From Hyphomicrobiales bacterium (GTDB taxonomy: Bacteria > Pseudomonadota > Alphaproteobacteria > Rhizobiales > Methyloligellaceae), in the NCBI GenBank assembly GCA_021775595.1, contig JAJFHN010000041.1, forward strand, positions 62,001-126,000: DNA of 64,000 nucleotides, written 5' to 3'. This document shows positions 1-7,952 of the stretch, piece by piece. Each line of letters opens with the position of its first letter. Positions within the stretch are counted from its first letter, which is position 1. The notes under the pieces are model-generated. The model had not been told where the DNA came from, did not search any database, and saw only the letters and a list, made by a program, of their open reading frames with translations. A program made the position numbers and the translations under genes.

Positions 1-391
1 GGATGAATTCGCCCCGCACATAGATGTAGGCGACATGGGCATTCATCGCCAAGCCGGCATAAAGGCAGCCCTCGATGAGAAGGTGGGGATCGTGCCGCAT
101 GATCTCCCGGTCCTTGCAGGTGCCGGGCTCGGATTCATCGGCGTTGACGACCAAATAATGTGGTCGCGGGCCGCCAGGCTTGGGCATAAACGACCATTTG
201 AGACCCGTCGGAAAGCCCGCGCCGCCGCGCCCGCGAAGACCTGACGCCTTGACCTCGTCGATGATCCATTCGGGACCTTTTTCGACGAGTTTCTTGGTGC
301 CGTCCCACGCGCCGCGCGCCTTGGCGCCCTCCAGCCGCCAGTCCTCCAATCCGTAGAGATTGCGGAAGATGCGATCTTTGTCGTCGAGCAT
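1..391 (-). CDS. nuoF: NADH-quinone oxidoreductase subunit F, N-terminal part
   Basis: This is the 51-kDa FMN and NADH-binding subunit of complex I, which accepts hydride from NADH. Reading the minus strand from the ATG at 391 gives about 130 residues without a stop, and the gene continues past base 1. The glycine-rich stretch [17 protein letters not shown] (about residues 50-66) and [16 protein letters not shown] are the NuoF FMN/NADH-binding signatures. Its ATG shares one base with the nuoE stop (TGATG), so the two are translationally coupled. The remaining part, including the N3 [4Fe-4S] cysteines, lies outside the window. Confidence 0.95.
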   Translation of the reverse strand, partial: MLDDKDRIFRNLYGLEDWRLEGAKARGAWDGTKKLVEKGPEWIIDEVKASGLRGRGGAGFPTGLKWSFMPKPGGPRPHYLVVNADESEPGTCKDREIMRHDPHLLIEGCLYAGLAMNAHVAYIYVRGEFI

Positions 392-1284
392 CAGGACGCA
401 CCCCCTGCGTTTTTGGCCAAGACCTTGGCTTGAGCAATCCAGCCTTCGCGCTCGATGCGCCCCTTGAAGCGAAGTTGTTCATTGATCCAAGCGACATCGG
501 CCTTCGTCCAAGCCGCCACTTGGTCGAAGTGAAAAATTCCGAGTTCGTACAGCTGATTTTCTATTTTCGGGCCGATGCCGCTGATTTCGATCAAGCGGTC
601 GGGCCCTCCTTTGCGCGCCTTACGCAGTGTTTTGATTTTTGCCTTGGCGGGGGCCCGTGTTGGCGTGGATCGGGTTTGACGCTGCGCGCCGCCATTGAGC
701 AACGTCGTCGGCCCGCCCATCGGACACGCATTGGTGCGCTCGACCTGCGGACCTGTTGCCACTTCGCGGCCTTCAGCCAAATCTTCCAGCAGCGCTTCCA
801 GGCTTTCGGGCGTCAAATCCTCATAATAATCGGCATTGATCTGGACCATCGGTGCGTTGACGCATGCGCCCAGGCACTCGACTTCGATCCAGGAAAACTG
901 CCCGTCTTCCCGCACTTGACCTGGTTCGCCGATGACGCGCCGGCACACCTCTTTCAAGTCTTCAGCGCCGCGCAACCAGCAGGGCGTCGTGCCGCAAAGT
1001 TGGACGAAATGACGCCCCACCGGCGAGAGATTGAACATGGTGTAAAACGTCGCGATCTCCAGCACGCGAATTTGCGGCATGGCCAACAGGTCGGCCACGT
1101 ATCGGATGGCCGGCTCGGGCAGCCAACCGTCTGCTTGTTCTTGGGCGCGCCAAAGCAGCGGAATGACGGCAGAGGCCTGCTTGTCCTTTGGGTATTTTTT
1201 GAGCTGATCGGCCGCCCAACGTTCGTTTTCCTTGGAAAAACTGAATTCGTCGGGCTGGTTGATATCGAGGCGGCGCACACTCAT
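391..1284 (-). CDS. nuoE: NADH-quinone oxidoreductase subunit E with C-terminal extension
   Basis: The 24-kDa subunit of the complex I peripheral arm, carrying the N1a [2Fe-2S] cluster beside NuoF. Four cluster ligands are visible: C97 and C102 (CGTTPC), and C137 and C141 (CLGAC). The thioredoxin-like core ends near residue 165. The protein is 297 residues, longer than the roughly 165-220 of compact NuoE. The extra C-terminus has a basic Pro/Ala/Lys linker, then a helix-hairpin-helix-like segment ([20 protein letters not shown]) of about 60 residues. Such tails are common in alphaproteobacterial NuoE; their role is not known to me. The start overlaps the nuoD stop by four bases (ATGA). Confidence 0.95.
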   Translation of the reverse strand: MSVRRLDINQPDEFSFSKENERWAADQLKKYPKDKQASAVIPLLWRAQEQADGWLPEPAIRYVADLLAMPQIRVLEIATFYTMFNLSPVGRHFVQLCGTTPCWLRGAEDLKEVCRRVIGEPGQVREDGQFSWIEVECLGACVNAPMVQINADYYEDLTPESLEALLEDLAEGREVATGPQVERTNACPMGGPTTLLNGGAQRQTRSTPTRAPAKAKIKTLRKARKGGPDRLIEISGIGPKIENQLYELGIFHFDQVAAWTKADVAWINEQLRFKGRIEREGWIAQAKVLAKNAGGAS

Positions 1285-2465
1285 CGGTCGACCTCGCCAA
1301 AGACAATATCGAGTGAGCCCAAGATTGCCGAGACATCTGCCAGCATGTGACCGCGGCAGAGAAAATCCATGGCCTGCAAATGCGCAAAACCCGGCGCGCG
1401 AATCTTACAGCGATAGGGCTTGTTGGTGCCGTCTGAAACCAGAAAGACGCCGAACTCACCCTTGGGCGCCTCGACGGCCGCGTAAACCTCGCCCTCCGGC
1501 ACATGATAGCCCTCGGTATAGAGCTTGAAGTGATGGATCAGCGCTTCCATCGAACGCTTCATTTCCGCCCGTTTGGGCGGCACGATCTTCTGGTTGTCGA
1601 CCGAGATCGGGCCTTGCTCCAGTTTCAATCGCTCACAGCATTGCTTCATCAAGCTGACCGACTGGCGCATCTCCTCCACGCGGATCAAATAGCGGTCGTA
1701 GCTGTCGCCGTTCTTGCCCACCGGGATATCGAATTCGAGTTCCTCATAGCATTCATAGGGCTGGGATTTGCGAAGATCCCAGGCCGCGCCCGATCCCCGC
1801 ACCATGACGCCGGAAAATCCCCAGGCGAACGCGTCGTCGAGGTCGACCACGCCGATATCGACATTGCGCTGTTTGAAAATGCGGTTGTTGGTGAGCAAAC
1901 CCTCGATATCGTCCAAAACACCCAAGAATGGATCGCAGAAGGCGTAAATATCGTCGATCAGCTCCGGCGGGAGATCTTGATGCACGCCACCCGGGCGCAC
2001 ATAAGCGGCATGGAGACGGCTGCCCGATGCCCGCTCATAGAAAATCATCATTTTCTCGCGCTCTTCGAAGCCCCACAGGGGCGGCGTTAGCGCGCCGACA
2101 TCCAGCGCTTGGGTGGTGATGTTGAGCAGATGGGAGAGCAGGCGACCGATCTCGCTGTAGAGCACACGAATGAGTTGTCCGCGTATCGGCACGGTTATGT
2201 CCAAGAGCTTTTCGACAGCCAGCGCGAAGGCGTGCTCCTGGTTCATCGGCGCGACATAATCCAACCGGTCGAAATAGGGCACGGCCTGGAGGTACGTCTT
2301 ATGCTCGATCAGTTTTTCGGTTCCCCGATGCAGCAGCCCGATATGGGGATCGACGCGCTCGACAACCTCGCCGTCGAGCTCGAGCACGAGGCGCAGCACA
2401 CCGTGGGCGGCCGGGTGCTGGGGCCCAAAATTGATCGTGAAATTGCGTGATTGCGTTTCGGCCAT
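1281..2465 (-). CDS. nuoD: NADH-quinone oxidoreductase subunit D
   Basis: The 49-kDa subunit of complex I, which with NuoB forms the quinone-binding cavity at the base of the peripheral arm. It is 394 residues, the normal length for the separate (not NuoCD-fused) form. The N-terminus [20 protein letters not shown] and the segment [17 protein letters not shown] are family hallmarks; the conserved His of QHPAAHG and Tyr of FDRLDY line the quinone site in known structures. The C-terminus ends [12 protein letters not shown], the usual NuoD terminus. It overlaps nuoE by four bases. Nine bases separate it from the upstream thioesterase gene. Confidence 0.97.
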   Translation of the reverse strand: MAETQSRNFTINFGPQHPAAHGVLRLVLELDGEVVERVDPHIGLLHRGTEKLIEHKTYLQAVPYFDRLDYVAPMNQEHAFALAVEKLLDITVPIRGQLIRVLYSEIGRLLSHLLNITTQALDVGALTPPLWGFEEREKMMIFYERASGSRLHAAYVRPGGVHQDLPPELIDDIYAFCDPFLGVLDDIEGLLTNNRIFKQRNVDIGVVDLDDAFAWGFSGVMVRGSGAAWDLRKSQPYECYEELEFDIPVGKNGDSYDRYLIRVEEMRQSVSLMKQCCERLKLEQGPISVDNQKIVPPKRAEMKRSMEALIHHFKLYTEGYHVPEGEVYAAVEAPKGEFGVFLVSDGTNKPYRCKIRAPGFAHLQAMDFLCRGHMLADVSAILGSLDIVFGEVDR

Positions 2466-2474
2466 GCCGTCGAT

Positions 2475-2903
2475 CTACTCCGCCGCCGCTCTTGAGCGCT
2501 TTGCTTCAAGGCCCCGATCAAACCGATCCCACGCCACCACAAAGCGTTCGATCTCACCCTTGCCGATGACGTCAACGCCGTCGTGCGCGCTAACCGCAAA
2601 ACACACGCGTCGGCCCTTTACCGATACGCATTCAGCGTCGACCGAAACGGTGAAACCGGGCGGCGTGGCGGCAGAGTGCGAGACGTTCACATGGACGCCT
2701 AAACTGCCCTCGCCTTCCTCCAAATGCGGTTCCAGGACCTTCATGCAGGCCCACTCCATGAGCCCAACCATGAAGCCGGTGGCAAACACCTTTGGCATGG
2801 TCTCGAACTCAACAGCCTCGGGATAGAGATGGGGAACGGTCTTATTCTCGGGCACCAAAAATTCGAGATGGTGGACAAGACCGGGCGTCAGCGTGTCTTT
2901 CAT
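2475..2903 (-). CDS. FlK-type hot-dog thioesterase inside the nuo operon
   Basis: A 142-residue hot-dog-fold acyl-CoA thioesterase of the FlK (fluoroacetyl-CoA thioesterase) family. The ATG at 2903 overlaps the nuoC stop by four bases (ATGA), which fixes the start; longer frames would extend into nuoC. From memory of Streptomyces cattleya FlK, the catalytic residues are Thr42, Glu50 and His76, with Gly69 and Arg120 also important. All occur here at the same numbers: T42 and E50 in [13 protein letters not shown]69 in EGSLG, H76 in [11 protein letters not shown]120 in GEIERFVV. The gate residue Phe36 is Met36 here, so fluoroacetyl specificity is doubtful. The natural substrate is unknown. Sitting between nuoC and nuoD with overlapping or near-touching junctions, it must be cotranscribed with complex I genes. 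Confidence 0.88.
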   Translation of the reverse strand: MKDTLTPGLVHHLEFLVPENKTVPHLYPEAVEFETMPKVFATGFMVGLMEWACMKVLEPHLEEGEGSLGVHVNVSHSAATPPGFTVSVDAECVSVKGRRVCFAVSAHDGVDVIGKGEIERFVVAWDRFDRGLEAKRSRAAAE

Positions 2904-3523
2904 TGTCCGCCTGCCTCGTCGCCATCTTCGGCTTTTTCGTCGCCTGGCAACCCGTAGTGCGCGCCCTCCCACGGACTCATAAAGTCAAACGACCGGTATT
3001 CTTGATTGAGTTTGACCGGCTCGTAGACCACGCGTTTTTGCTCGTCATCGTAGCGCACCTCCACAAAGCCCGTCAGCGGAAAGTCCTTGCGTAACGGATG
3101 TCCCTGGAAACCGTAATCCGTCAGAATGCGCCGCAAGTCTGGGTGGTCCGAAAACAGAATGCCGTAAAGATCGAAAGCTTCCCGTTCAAACCAATTGGCG
3201 GCGGGAAAGACATTGATGACGCTCGGCACCGTTTGCTCTTCGTCGGTCTCGATTTTGACGCGAATTCGCGTGTTTTGGCGGGGTGAAAGCAGGTGATAGA
3301 CGACTTCGAAGCGGTATTCCCGCTCGGGATAATCGACGCCGGCGATATCGATCAAGCATGAAAACTGACACTGCACATCGTCGCGCAGCACCCTCAAGAC
3401 CTTTGGTATTTCGTGGCGCTCGACGCGCAAGGTGAGCTCGTGGCGCTCAACGCCCCAATCGAGCATTGCCCGGCCAAGCTTTTCGGCGAGATAGTCGCCG
3501 AGCTCGTTTAGCGCCGCGTCCAT
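2900..3523 (-). CDS. nuoC: NADH-quinone oxidoreductase subunit C
   Basis: The 30-kDa subunit of complex I, a structural component of the peripheral arm that packs on NuoD. It has 207 residues, standard for the unfused form. The signature [10 protein letters not shown] followed by [15 protein letters not shown] and [12 protein letters not shown] (about residues 113-152) is the complex1_30kDa motif. The C-terminus contains the usual [10 protein letters not shown] segment, then a short acidic tail. The stop overlaps the start of the downstream thioesterase gene by four bases. The start lies 30 bases after the nuoB stop. Confidence 0.96.
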   Translation of the reverse strand: MDAALNELGDYLAEKLGRAMLDWGVERHELTLRVERHEIPKVLRVLRDDVQCQFSCLIDIAGVDYPEREYRFEVVYHLLSPRQNTRIRVKIETDEEQTVPSVINVFPAANWFEREAFDLYGILFSDHPDLRRILTDYGFQGHPLRKDFPLTGFVEVRYDDEQKRVVYEPVKLNQEYRSFDFMSPWEGAHYGLPGDEKAEDGDEAGGQ

Positions 3524-3553
3524 GAATTCTCCGCATTCATTCGCCCGAAATCC

Positions 3554-4114
3554 TCAGCGCTCAATCGTGCCGGTGCGGCGTATTTTTTTCTGCAGCAGCA
3601 GAATCCCATACACGAGAGCTTCAGCCGTGGGCGGGCACCCCGGGACATAAATATCCACGGGCACGATTCGGTCGCATCCCCTCACGACGGAATAGGAATA
3701 GTGGTAATAGCCGCCGCCATTGGCGCAGCTGCCCATTGAGATCACATAGCGGGGTTCGGGCATTTGGTCGTAGACCTTGCGCAATGCGGGCGCCATCTTG
3801 TTGGTCAATGTGCCGGCCACGATCATGACATCCGATTGACGCGGGCTGGCGCGCGGCGCGAAGCCGAACCGCTCGAGGTCGTAGCGCGGCATCGAGGCCT
3901 GCATCATTTCGACCGCGCAACAGGCAAGGCCAAAGGTCATCCACATCAGCGAGCCCGTGCGGGCCCAATTGATCAGGTCGTCCGTGGTCGTGACGATGAA
4001 ACCCTTATCGGCCAAATCGTCCGAGATGCTGCTGTAGAAGACGTCTTCTGGACGCTCCGGCGCGCCAGCGCCCTCGCGGCGCTGGTCGTAAACCGGCCCT
4101 AGAATCAATCCCAT
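3554..4114 (-). CDS. nuoB: NADH-quinone oxidoreductase subunit B
   Basis: The 20-kDa (PSST) subunit of complex I, which binds the N2 [4Fe-4S] cluster that hands electrons to quinone. Four cluster cysteines are visible in 186 residues: the adjacent pair C65-C66 in [11 protein letters not shown]130 in GSCANGGG and C160 in [11 protein letters not shown]. The tandem cysteines are diagnostic for N2. Its start overlaps the end of nuoA by ten bases, so the two genes are translationally coupled. The 30-base gap to nuoC holds the nuoC ribosome-binding site. Confidence 0.97.
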   Translation of the reverse strand: MGLILGPVYDQRREGAGAPERPEDVFYSSISDDLADKGFIVTTTDDLINWARTGSLMWMTFGLACCAVEMMQASMPRYDLERFGFAPRASPRQSDVMIVAGTLTNKMAPALRKVYDQMPEPRYVISMGSCANGGGYYHYSYSVVRGCDRIVPVDIYVPGCPPTAEALVYGILLLQKKIRRTGTIER

Positions 4115-4470
4115 TCCAGTGCCCCCTTACGCCACTCGTAAATGAACCCGATGGTGAGCACGGCCAGGAACACCATGACCGACCAAAATCCGAGTGCTCC
4201 GACTTCTTTAAAGGCGACTGCCCATGGAAATAGGAAGGCGACCTCGAGGTCGAAAATGATGAAAAGAATCGCGACGAGATAGAAGCGCACGTCGAATTTC
4301 ATGCGCGCATCGTCAAATGCAGCAAACCCGCACTCGTAGGCGGAGACCTTTTCGGAGTCCGGGTTTTTGACGGCGATCAAAAACGGCGCCAGCATCAGCG
4401 CGCCGGCGATGATGGCCGATACTGCGATGAATATGACCACTGGCAAATAATCCAGGAGTAGCTCGTTCAT
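4105..4470 (-). CDS. nuoA: NADH-quinone oxidoreductase subunit A
   Basis: A small membrane subunit of complex I (121 residues) at the junction of the membrane and peripheral arms. Three hydrophobic helices are visible: near the N-terminus ([20 protein letters not shown]), a central one ([19 protein letters not shown]) and one near the C-terminus ([19 protein letters not shown]). The loop [20 protein letters not shown] is the NuoA hallmark. The start [10 protein letters not shown] at 4470 matches family length; a longer frame from 4521 adds a basic, unlikely leader. First gene of the nuo operon; the promoter should lie between it and tRNA-Asp, but I see no convincing -35/-10 pair. Confidence 0.95.
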   Translation of the reverse strand: MNELLLDYLPVVIFIAVSAIIAGALMLAPFLIAVKNPDSEKVSAYECGFAAFDDARMKFDVRFYLVAILFIIFDLEVAFLFPWAVAFKEVGALGFWSVMVFLAVLTIGFIYEWRKGALEWD

Positions 4471-4744
4471 TGCGTTCCATGGCCGAACAGAACGGCCCCT
4501 CCTCGATCGGGACACGCACAACGCTACAAATACTCAGATATCGGCCACAAAATCATGAACGGATGCCGCGTACCCCGCGTCAAACACCCGCCGATGCGAC
4601 CGGAAAACAGCTCAACGGCTTCGCACGTTATTCGAGCCGCCGCGGCGAGGCTTAGCGCACATGATCGGGCAAGGCAAGGGGCGATCTGGGCGGCGCTGTC
4701 CGGGTGTTTAAGTCACCGACATTGGCACATAAAATCGGCGCAAA

Positions 4745-4821
4745 TGGCGGGAGTGACGGGACTCGAACCCGCGGCCTCTGGCGTGACAGGCCAGCGCTCT
4801 AACCAACTGAGCTACACCCCC
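4745..4821 (-). tRNA. tRNA-Asp (GTC)
   Basis: On the minus strand a 77-nt cloverleaf begins GGGGGTGTAGCTCAG and ends with CACTCCCG then encoded CCA. The acceptor stem has one G-U pair. The anticodon arm CTGGC-CTGTCAC-GCCAG gives anticodon GTC (Asp). The T arm has GGTTCGAGTCC. It lies upstream of nuoA on the same strand. Confidence 0.97.
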
Positions 4822-4856
4822 GAAACGGGGCAAAATCATCGCCCCTCAGCCGTTCC

Positions 4857-4885
4857 CGTGTATGGTACACGCCCGGCCAAGTCAA
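4857..4885 (-). promoter_or_regulatory. Candidate sigma-70 promoter of tRNA-Asp
   Basis: On the minus strand TTGACT (4880-4885) and TACACG (4857-4862) are separated by 17 bases. Initiation would fall about 30 bases before the tRNA 5' end. The -35 is strong and the -10 weak. Inference from sequence only. Confidence 0.45.
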
Positions 4886-5261
4886 GAAAACCCGGCCAGA
4901 ACGCGCGGGCGGCGTTTTCGCGGCATTTGTCTGCATACGGACACCGCAGGATTCCGCACCTTACGGCGGGTTCTCACGCACAAAAAAAACACATCTACAC
5001 CACAATTCGATGGAAATTTAGCGCTGTTGTGATCGTTGGGCCACATTGGGTGAGGAATCGGCAACAATCGAGCCGTATTTGCTTGCGCCACAGTGGCTTG
5101 GCAATGGAGCATCGCGTCATACCGGCGTGAGGGGCTACAGCGAACCTATGCAATGCTCGTTGCTGGCTGAATTGCCGCCAAATGGCTCGCGCCGGGAGCA
5201 AGTCAAAGCAATCCTGCCTGAAGAGGCAAAACGGACGGAAGCAGAGAAAGCGCCCTTTGTC
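4886..5261. other. Non-coding stretch before the barrel/FecR pair
   Basis: No gene is supported here. An open frame runs in from 5046 into the next gene but has no signal peptide or family features before 5262, so I treat it as leader. The region must hold the promoter of the plus-strand pair, which I could not place with confidence. An A-rich run lies at about 4981-4990. Confidence 0.4.
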
Positions 5262-6401
5262 ATGAAGCGTATCGCGGGTCGCATGTTCGGACTGGCGCTA
5301 TCGGCAGCGATAGCACTGATGTCTGGCACCGCTTGGGCGAGCGAATACGATTCCGTGTTCGAACGGCTGCTGTTCAACCCGTCTGATCCCGCGCTTAATA
5401 TTCGTTACGCCGAACTCGCCGAATCCAACGGGGAAATGCGAAAAGCGCTCGGCGCCTACGAGCGGGTGCTGGCCGCAGACCCTAGCAACAGGCACGCCAG
5501 ACGCGAATACAATCGCGTCAGACGCTTGTTGCAGCCGACCGTAACCGAAGTCACGGTCGATCTGGGTGTGCGCTACGAGACAAATCCGCGCCAACTTCCC
5601 GACATCCCTGCCCGCAAAGGCGATGTCGGATTTGATGGCGGCGTTCAGCTCTTCGACGAGCGCACGGCGCTTGGCCACCGTTGGCGCACGCAGGCGCTGG
5701 CGCGCACCGATGTTCAAGGCGATATCTCAGACTTGAATGACGGCTGGCTTTCGGCTTGGACGGGACCGGTGTTCAATCTCGGCACCAAGACGCGGCTGCA
5801 CATCGCGCCAGGCACCGAAATCGCATTTCTCGATGGTGATCACCTCTATACCGACGCGCAGGGCCGCGCGACGTTCGAGCGGGTCATGGGCGGTGCGACA
5901 CAGACGCTCAGCGCGCTCATCGCCTACCGCGACAGCAATGGCTTCGACGCGGCCAGTGGCTGGATCTACGAGATCAACGCGCGGCTATCGAAATATCAGG
6001 TCGTGTTACCGGGCGATGCGTTCTACCTGCTTCCACGCCTGCGTTACAACGAGCCGACGGGGACTGGCGACGGGCGCGTGTTTTCCCGGCCGCTGTTTCT
6101 TGGCGACTTCTTTGAGGTCGGAAATCGGGGCGAATATTTCGTACCGGCCTTCAACAACGCGATTTATCTCGGCGCTGGATTCGGCGCCTATTATCGCGAC
6201 TACGACACAACGGTCGCCTTCGGCACCAAACAACGAGAAGATTGGTTCTTGGAGCCGACCGCCCATCTCATCATTCCAAATGTTCTGGGGCGCAATGGCG
6301 ACCTTCGCTTCGACTACCGCTACCAGAAGAACGACTCCAACGATCCGACACAGGACTTCGAAAACCACGTGATCGGCGCCCGGACGGTGAAGAGGTTCTG
6401 A
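5262..6401 (+). CDS. TPR-containing outer-membrane beta-barrel protein
   Basis: Predicted 379-residue exported protein. Residues 1-26 form a signal peptide (MKRIAGRMFGLALSAAIAL, cleavage near AWA-S). Residues about 36-90 read as TPR-like helices (NIRYAELAESNGEMRKALGA, then YERVLAADPSNRHARREYNR). The rest is rich in alternating Tyr/Phe/Arg strands and ends in a terminal Phe (TVKRF), as expected for a BAM-assembled barrel. The layout resembles DUF560/SLAM-like proteins (periplasmic TPR plus barrel), but this is weak architecture-level similarity. I start at ATG 5262 because it gives the signal peptide. The stop overlaps the ATG of the FecR gene (TGATG), implying joint production. Function unknown; secretion or surface display is an inference. 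Confidence 0.7.
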   Translation: MKRIAGRMFGLALSAAIALMSGTAWASEYDSVFERLLFNPSDPALNIRYAELAESNGEMRKALGAYERVLAADPSNRHARREYNRVRRLLQPTVTEVTVDLGVRYETNPRQLPDIPARKGDVGFDGGVQLFDERTALGHRWRTQALARTDVQGDISDLNDGWLSAWTGPVFNLGTKTRLHIAPGTEIAFLDGDHLYTDAQGRATFERVMGGATQTLSALIAYRDSNGFDAASGWIYEINARLSKYQVVLPGDAFYLLPRLRYNEPTGTGDGRVFSRPLFLGDFFEVGNRGEYFVPAFNNAIYLGAGFGAYYRDYDTTVAFGTKQREDWFLEPTAHLIIPNVLGRNGDLRFDYRYQKNDSNDPTQDFENHVIGARTVKRF

Positions 6402-7213
6402 TGAATTGGTCCCGCATGATATGCGCCGCGCTGGTTCTTGTGCTCGGTTTCGGCTCAAGCGCTCTGGCACAAGGGCGCATCGGCGTCGTCTCCGTGGCCA
6501 AAAATCAGGTTTCGGGCATCCTTGGGGGTCAAACCAGGGTGATTGGCACGGGTGCGCAGGTGTTTCAGAACGAAGTTGTCACAACCGGCACCAATTCTTC
6601 GGCGCAATTGATGTTTCGCGATCAAACGACACTGACGATCGGCGCTGATGCGCGCGTTGCGCTCGATCGCTTCGTTTATGATCCGCAATCACGTACCGGC
6701 GACATCGTCGTCAACATCGCCGAGGGCGCCTTCCGTTTCGTCTCGGGCAACGCTCAATCGAACAGTTACAAGATCAGCACGCCGTCGGCCACGATCGGGG
6801 TGCGCGGCACCATCGTGATCGGCGCGGTCAATTCATCCACTGGTGCGGTCATGGTCGGCTGCGTCGAGGGCTCGGTCATCGTCACGACCGCGACCGGCAG
6901 CATCACGCTGACGCCCGGCACCTATGTAACAATCAGCGCTTCGGGCGTGATCTCGGGCCCCTTCACGATCACCACCGACGGCCTGGGCGATCCCATTCAG
7001 TTCGATCACACCGGACAGCTGCTCAATCCGCAGCTGGGCGATCCGGGCAAACAGCAAGACTTCAACGATGCGCTCGACAATCGCGGCATCGATCTGCAGT
7101 TTCCGCCCTCGACCGGCGGCGGATCGCATCCGCCGGTCATGCTGCCGCCCAAGGGTTGCGAATATGGTTGCGATACGATCCAACCACCTCAGAGCCTTCA
7201 ACTCGACCGTTGA
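6401..7213 (+). CDS. FecR-domain secreted protein
   Basis: A 270-residue exported protein. Residues 1-23 are a signal peptide (cleavage near ALA-Q). Residues about 25-150 match the FecR periplasmic domain: GIGxQVFQNE-like start, TGTNSSAQLMFRDQTTLTIG, then the hallmark KISTPSATIGVRGTIV. No transmembrane helix or sigma-factor partner is present, so this is not a classical FecI/FecR regulator but the stand-alone secreted type found beside barrel proteins. The tail is Pro/Gly-rich and contains a CEYGC pair. The start ATG 6401 overlaps the upstream stop. Likely partner of the upstream barrel; the role is unknown. Confidence 0.75.
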   Translation: MNWSRMICAALVLVLGFGSSALAQGRIGVVSVAKNQVSGILGGQTRVIGTGAQVFQNEVVTTGTNSSAQLMFRDQTTLTIGADARVALDRFVYDPQSRTGDIVVNIAEGAFRFVSGNAQSNSYKISTPSATIGVRGTIVIGAVNSSTGAVMVGCVEGSVIVTTATGSITLTPGTYVTISASGVISGPFTITTDGLGDPIQFDHTGQLLNPQLGDPGKQQDFNDALDNRGIDLQFPPSTGGGSHPPVMLPPKGCEYGCDTIQPPQSLQLDR

Positions 7214-7264
7214 ACACGATAATTCGGCTCGATCAGGCGGAAAACCGCGAATTTTAAGGGTTTA

Positions 7265-7340
7265 TGGTGGGCGGTGACAGGTTCGAACTGCCGACCTCCT
7301 GGGTGTAAACCAGGCGCTCTTCCAGCTGAGCTAACCGCCC
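7265..7340 (-). tRNA. tRNA-Val (TAC)
   Basis: On the minus strand a 76-nt cloverleaf starts GGGCGGTTAGCTCAG and ends CACCGCCCA plus encoded CCA. The anticodon arm CCTGG-TTTACAC-CCAGG gives TAC (Val). It follows hupB on the same strand, as is common in rhizobial lon-hupB regions. Confidence 0.97.
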
Positions 7341-7363
7341 TTACCCGCGATCGCGGGGAATTT

Positions 7364-7392
7364 CATCTAAAGCCTCACCGTCCGCGGCGCAA
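7364..7392 (-). promoter_or_regulatory. Candidate promoter of tRNA-Val
   Basis: On the minus strand TTGCGC (7387-7392) and TAGATG (7364-7369) are 17 bases apart, placed about 24 bases before the tRNA 5' end and just after the hupB terminator. A palindrome CCGCGATCGCGG lies between promoter and tRNA. Inference from sequence only. Confidence 0.45.
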
Positions 7393-7410
7393 GATGGACC
7401 CCACAAACAA

Positions 7411-7437
7411 AAGCCCCGCCTGAAGCAGGCGGGGCTT
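7411..7437 (-). terminator. Rho-independent terminator of hupB
   Basis: A 12-bp perfect GC-rich stem (AAGCCCCGCCTG / CAGGCGGGGCTT) closes a 3-base loop. On the minus strand it is followed by TTTTGTTTG. It sits about 30 bases after the hupB stop and is the clearest intrinsic terminator in the window. Confidence 0.92.
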
Positions 7438-7464
7438 TCATTTTAGAGTCCCTTGGTGGGAACG

Positions 7465-7740
7465 CTAGACGTTCACCGTGTCCTTGAGCGCCTTGCCGGC
7501 CCGAAACTTGGGAACGCGCGAGGCCGGAATACGGATCGGCTCGCCAGTCCGCGGGTTGCGGCCCATGGACTCTTTGCGCTGCGATACTTGGAAATTGCCG
7601 AAGCCGACGATACGTACTTCGTCGCCTGAACGAAGAGTAGAGGCAATAGTCGCAAATGTTGCGTCAACTGCTTCAGCTGCAGCGTCCTTAGTCAGGTTTG
7701 CCTCTTTGGCAACGTGGGCAATCAAATCTGTTTTGTTCAC
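7465..7740 (-). CDS. hupB: DNA-binding protein HU
   Basis: A 91-residue histone-like nucleoid protein that bends and compacts DNA as a dimer. The frame is open to an ATG at 7770, but the family starts with (M)NK-x-(D/E)L. A GTG at 7740 gives exactly VNKTDLIAHVAKEANLT, with ribosome-binding site AAGGATAA a few bases before it, so I choose the GTG. The HU signature GFGNFQVSQRKESMGRNPRT, with the DNA-intercalating Pro of GRNPRTGEPI, is present at residues about 45-65. It lies downstream of lon on the same strand and ends at a strong terminator. Confidence 0.95.
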   Translation of the reverse strand: MNKTDLIAHVAKEANLTKDAAAEAVDATFATIASTLRSGDEVRIVGFGNFQVSQRKESMGRNPRTGEPIRIPASRVPKFRAGKALKDTVNV

Positions 7741-7952
7741 GGGGTTATCCTTTCCCTTGCTGCTATTCATTCGTCGCTTACTTCACTCGCAATTACTTTT
7801 TCAAAATGCGTGTCGAAGACGAATCAGTCACTTGCGACAGAGTATAGCGTCAAAAAACGCAGAAAACCGGCAAAAAAAAGGTGGGGTTAACGGCCGGCAA
7901 CTTCGCCGAACCGCGTGCCCCTAAATTGGGACATACTTGGAGCCCGCAATTA

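Noticed and set aside
430-1350. Long plus-strand open frame opposite nuoE
   Set aside because: Antisense shadow in GC-rich coding DNA. No family features, and nuoE on the other strand is certain.
2475-2903. Fluoroacetate resistance function for the FlK-type gene
   Set aside because: The gate residue Phe36 is Met, and no fluorometabolite genes are near. Only the family and fold are claimed.
5046-5261. Upstream start of the TPR/barrel protein
   Set aside because: The extra 72 residues have no signal peptide and would bury the clear one beginning at 5262.
7237-7255. Terminator after the FecR gene
   Set aside because: GCGG-AAAA-CCGC followed by GAATTTT is only a 4-bp stem, too weak to call.
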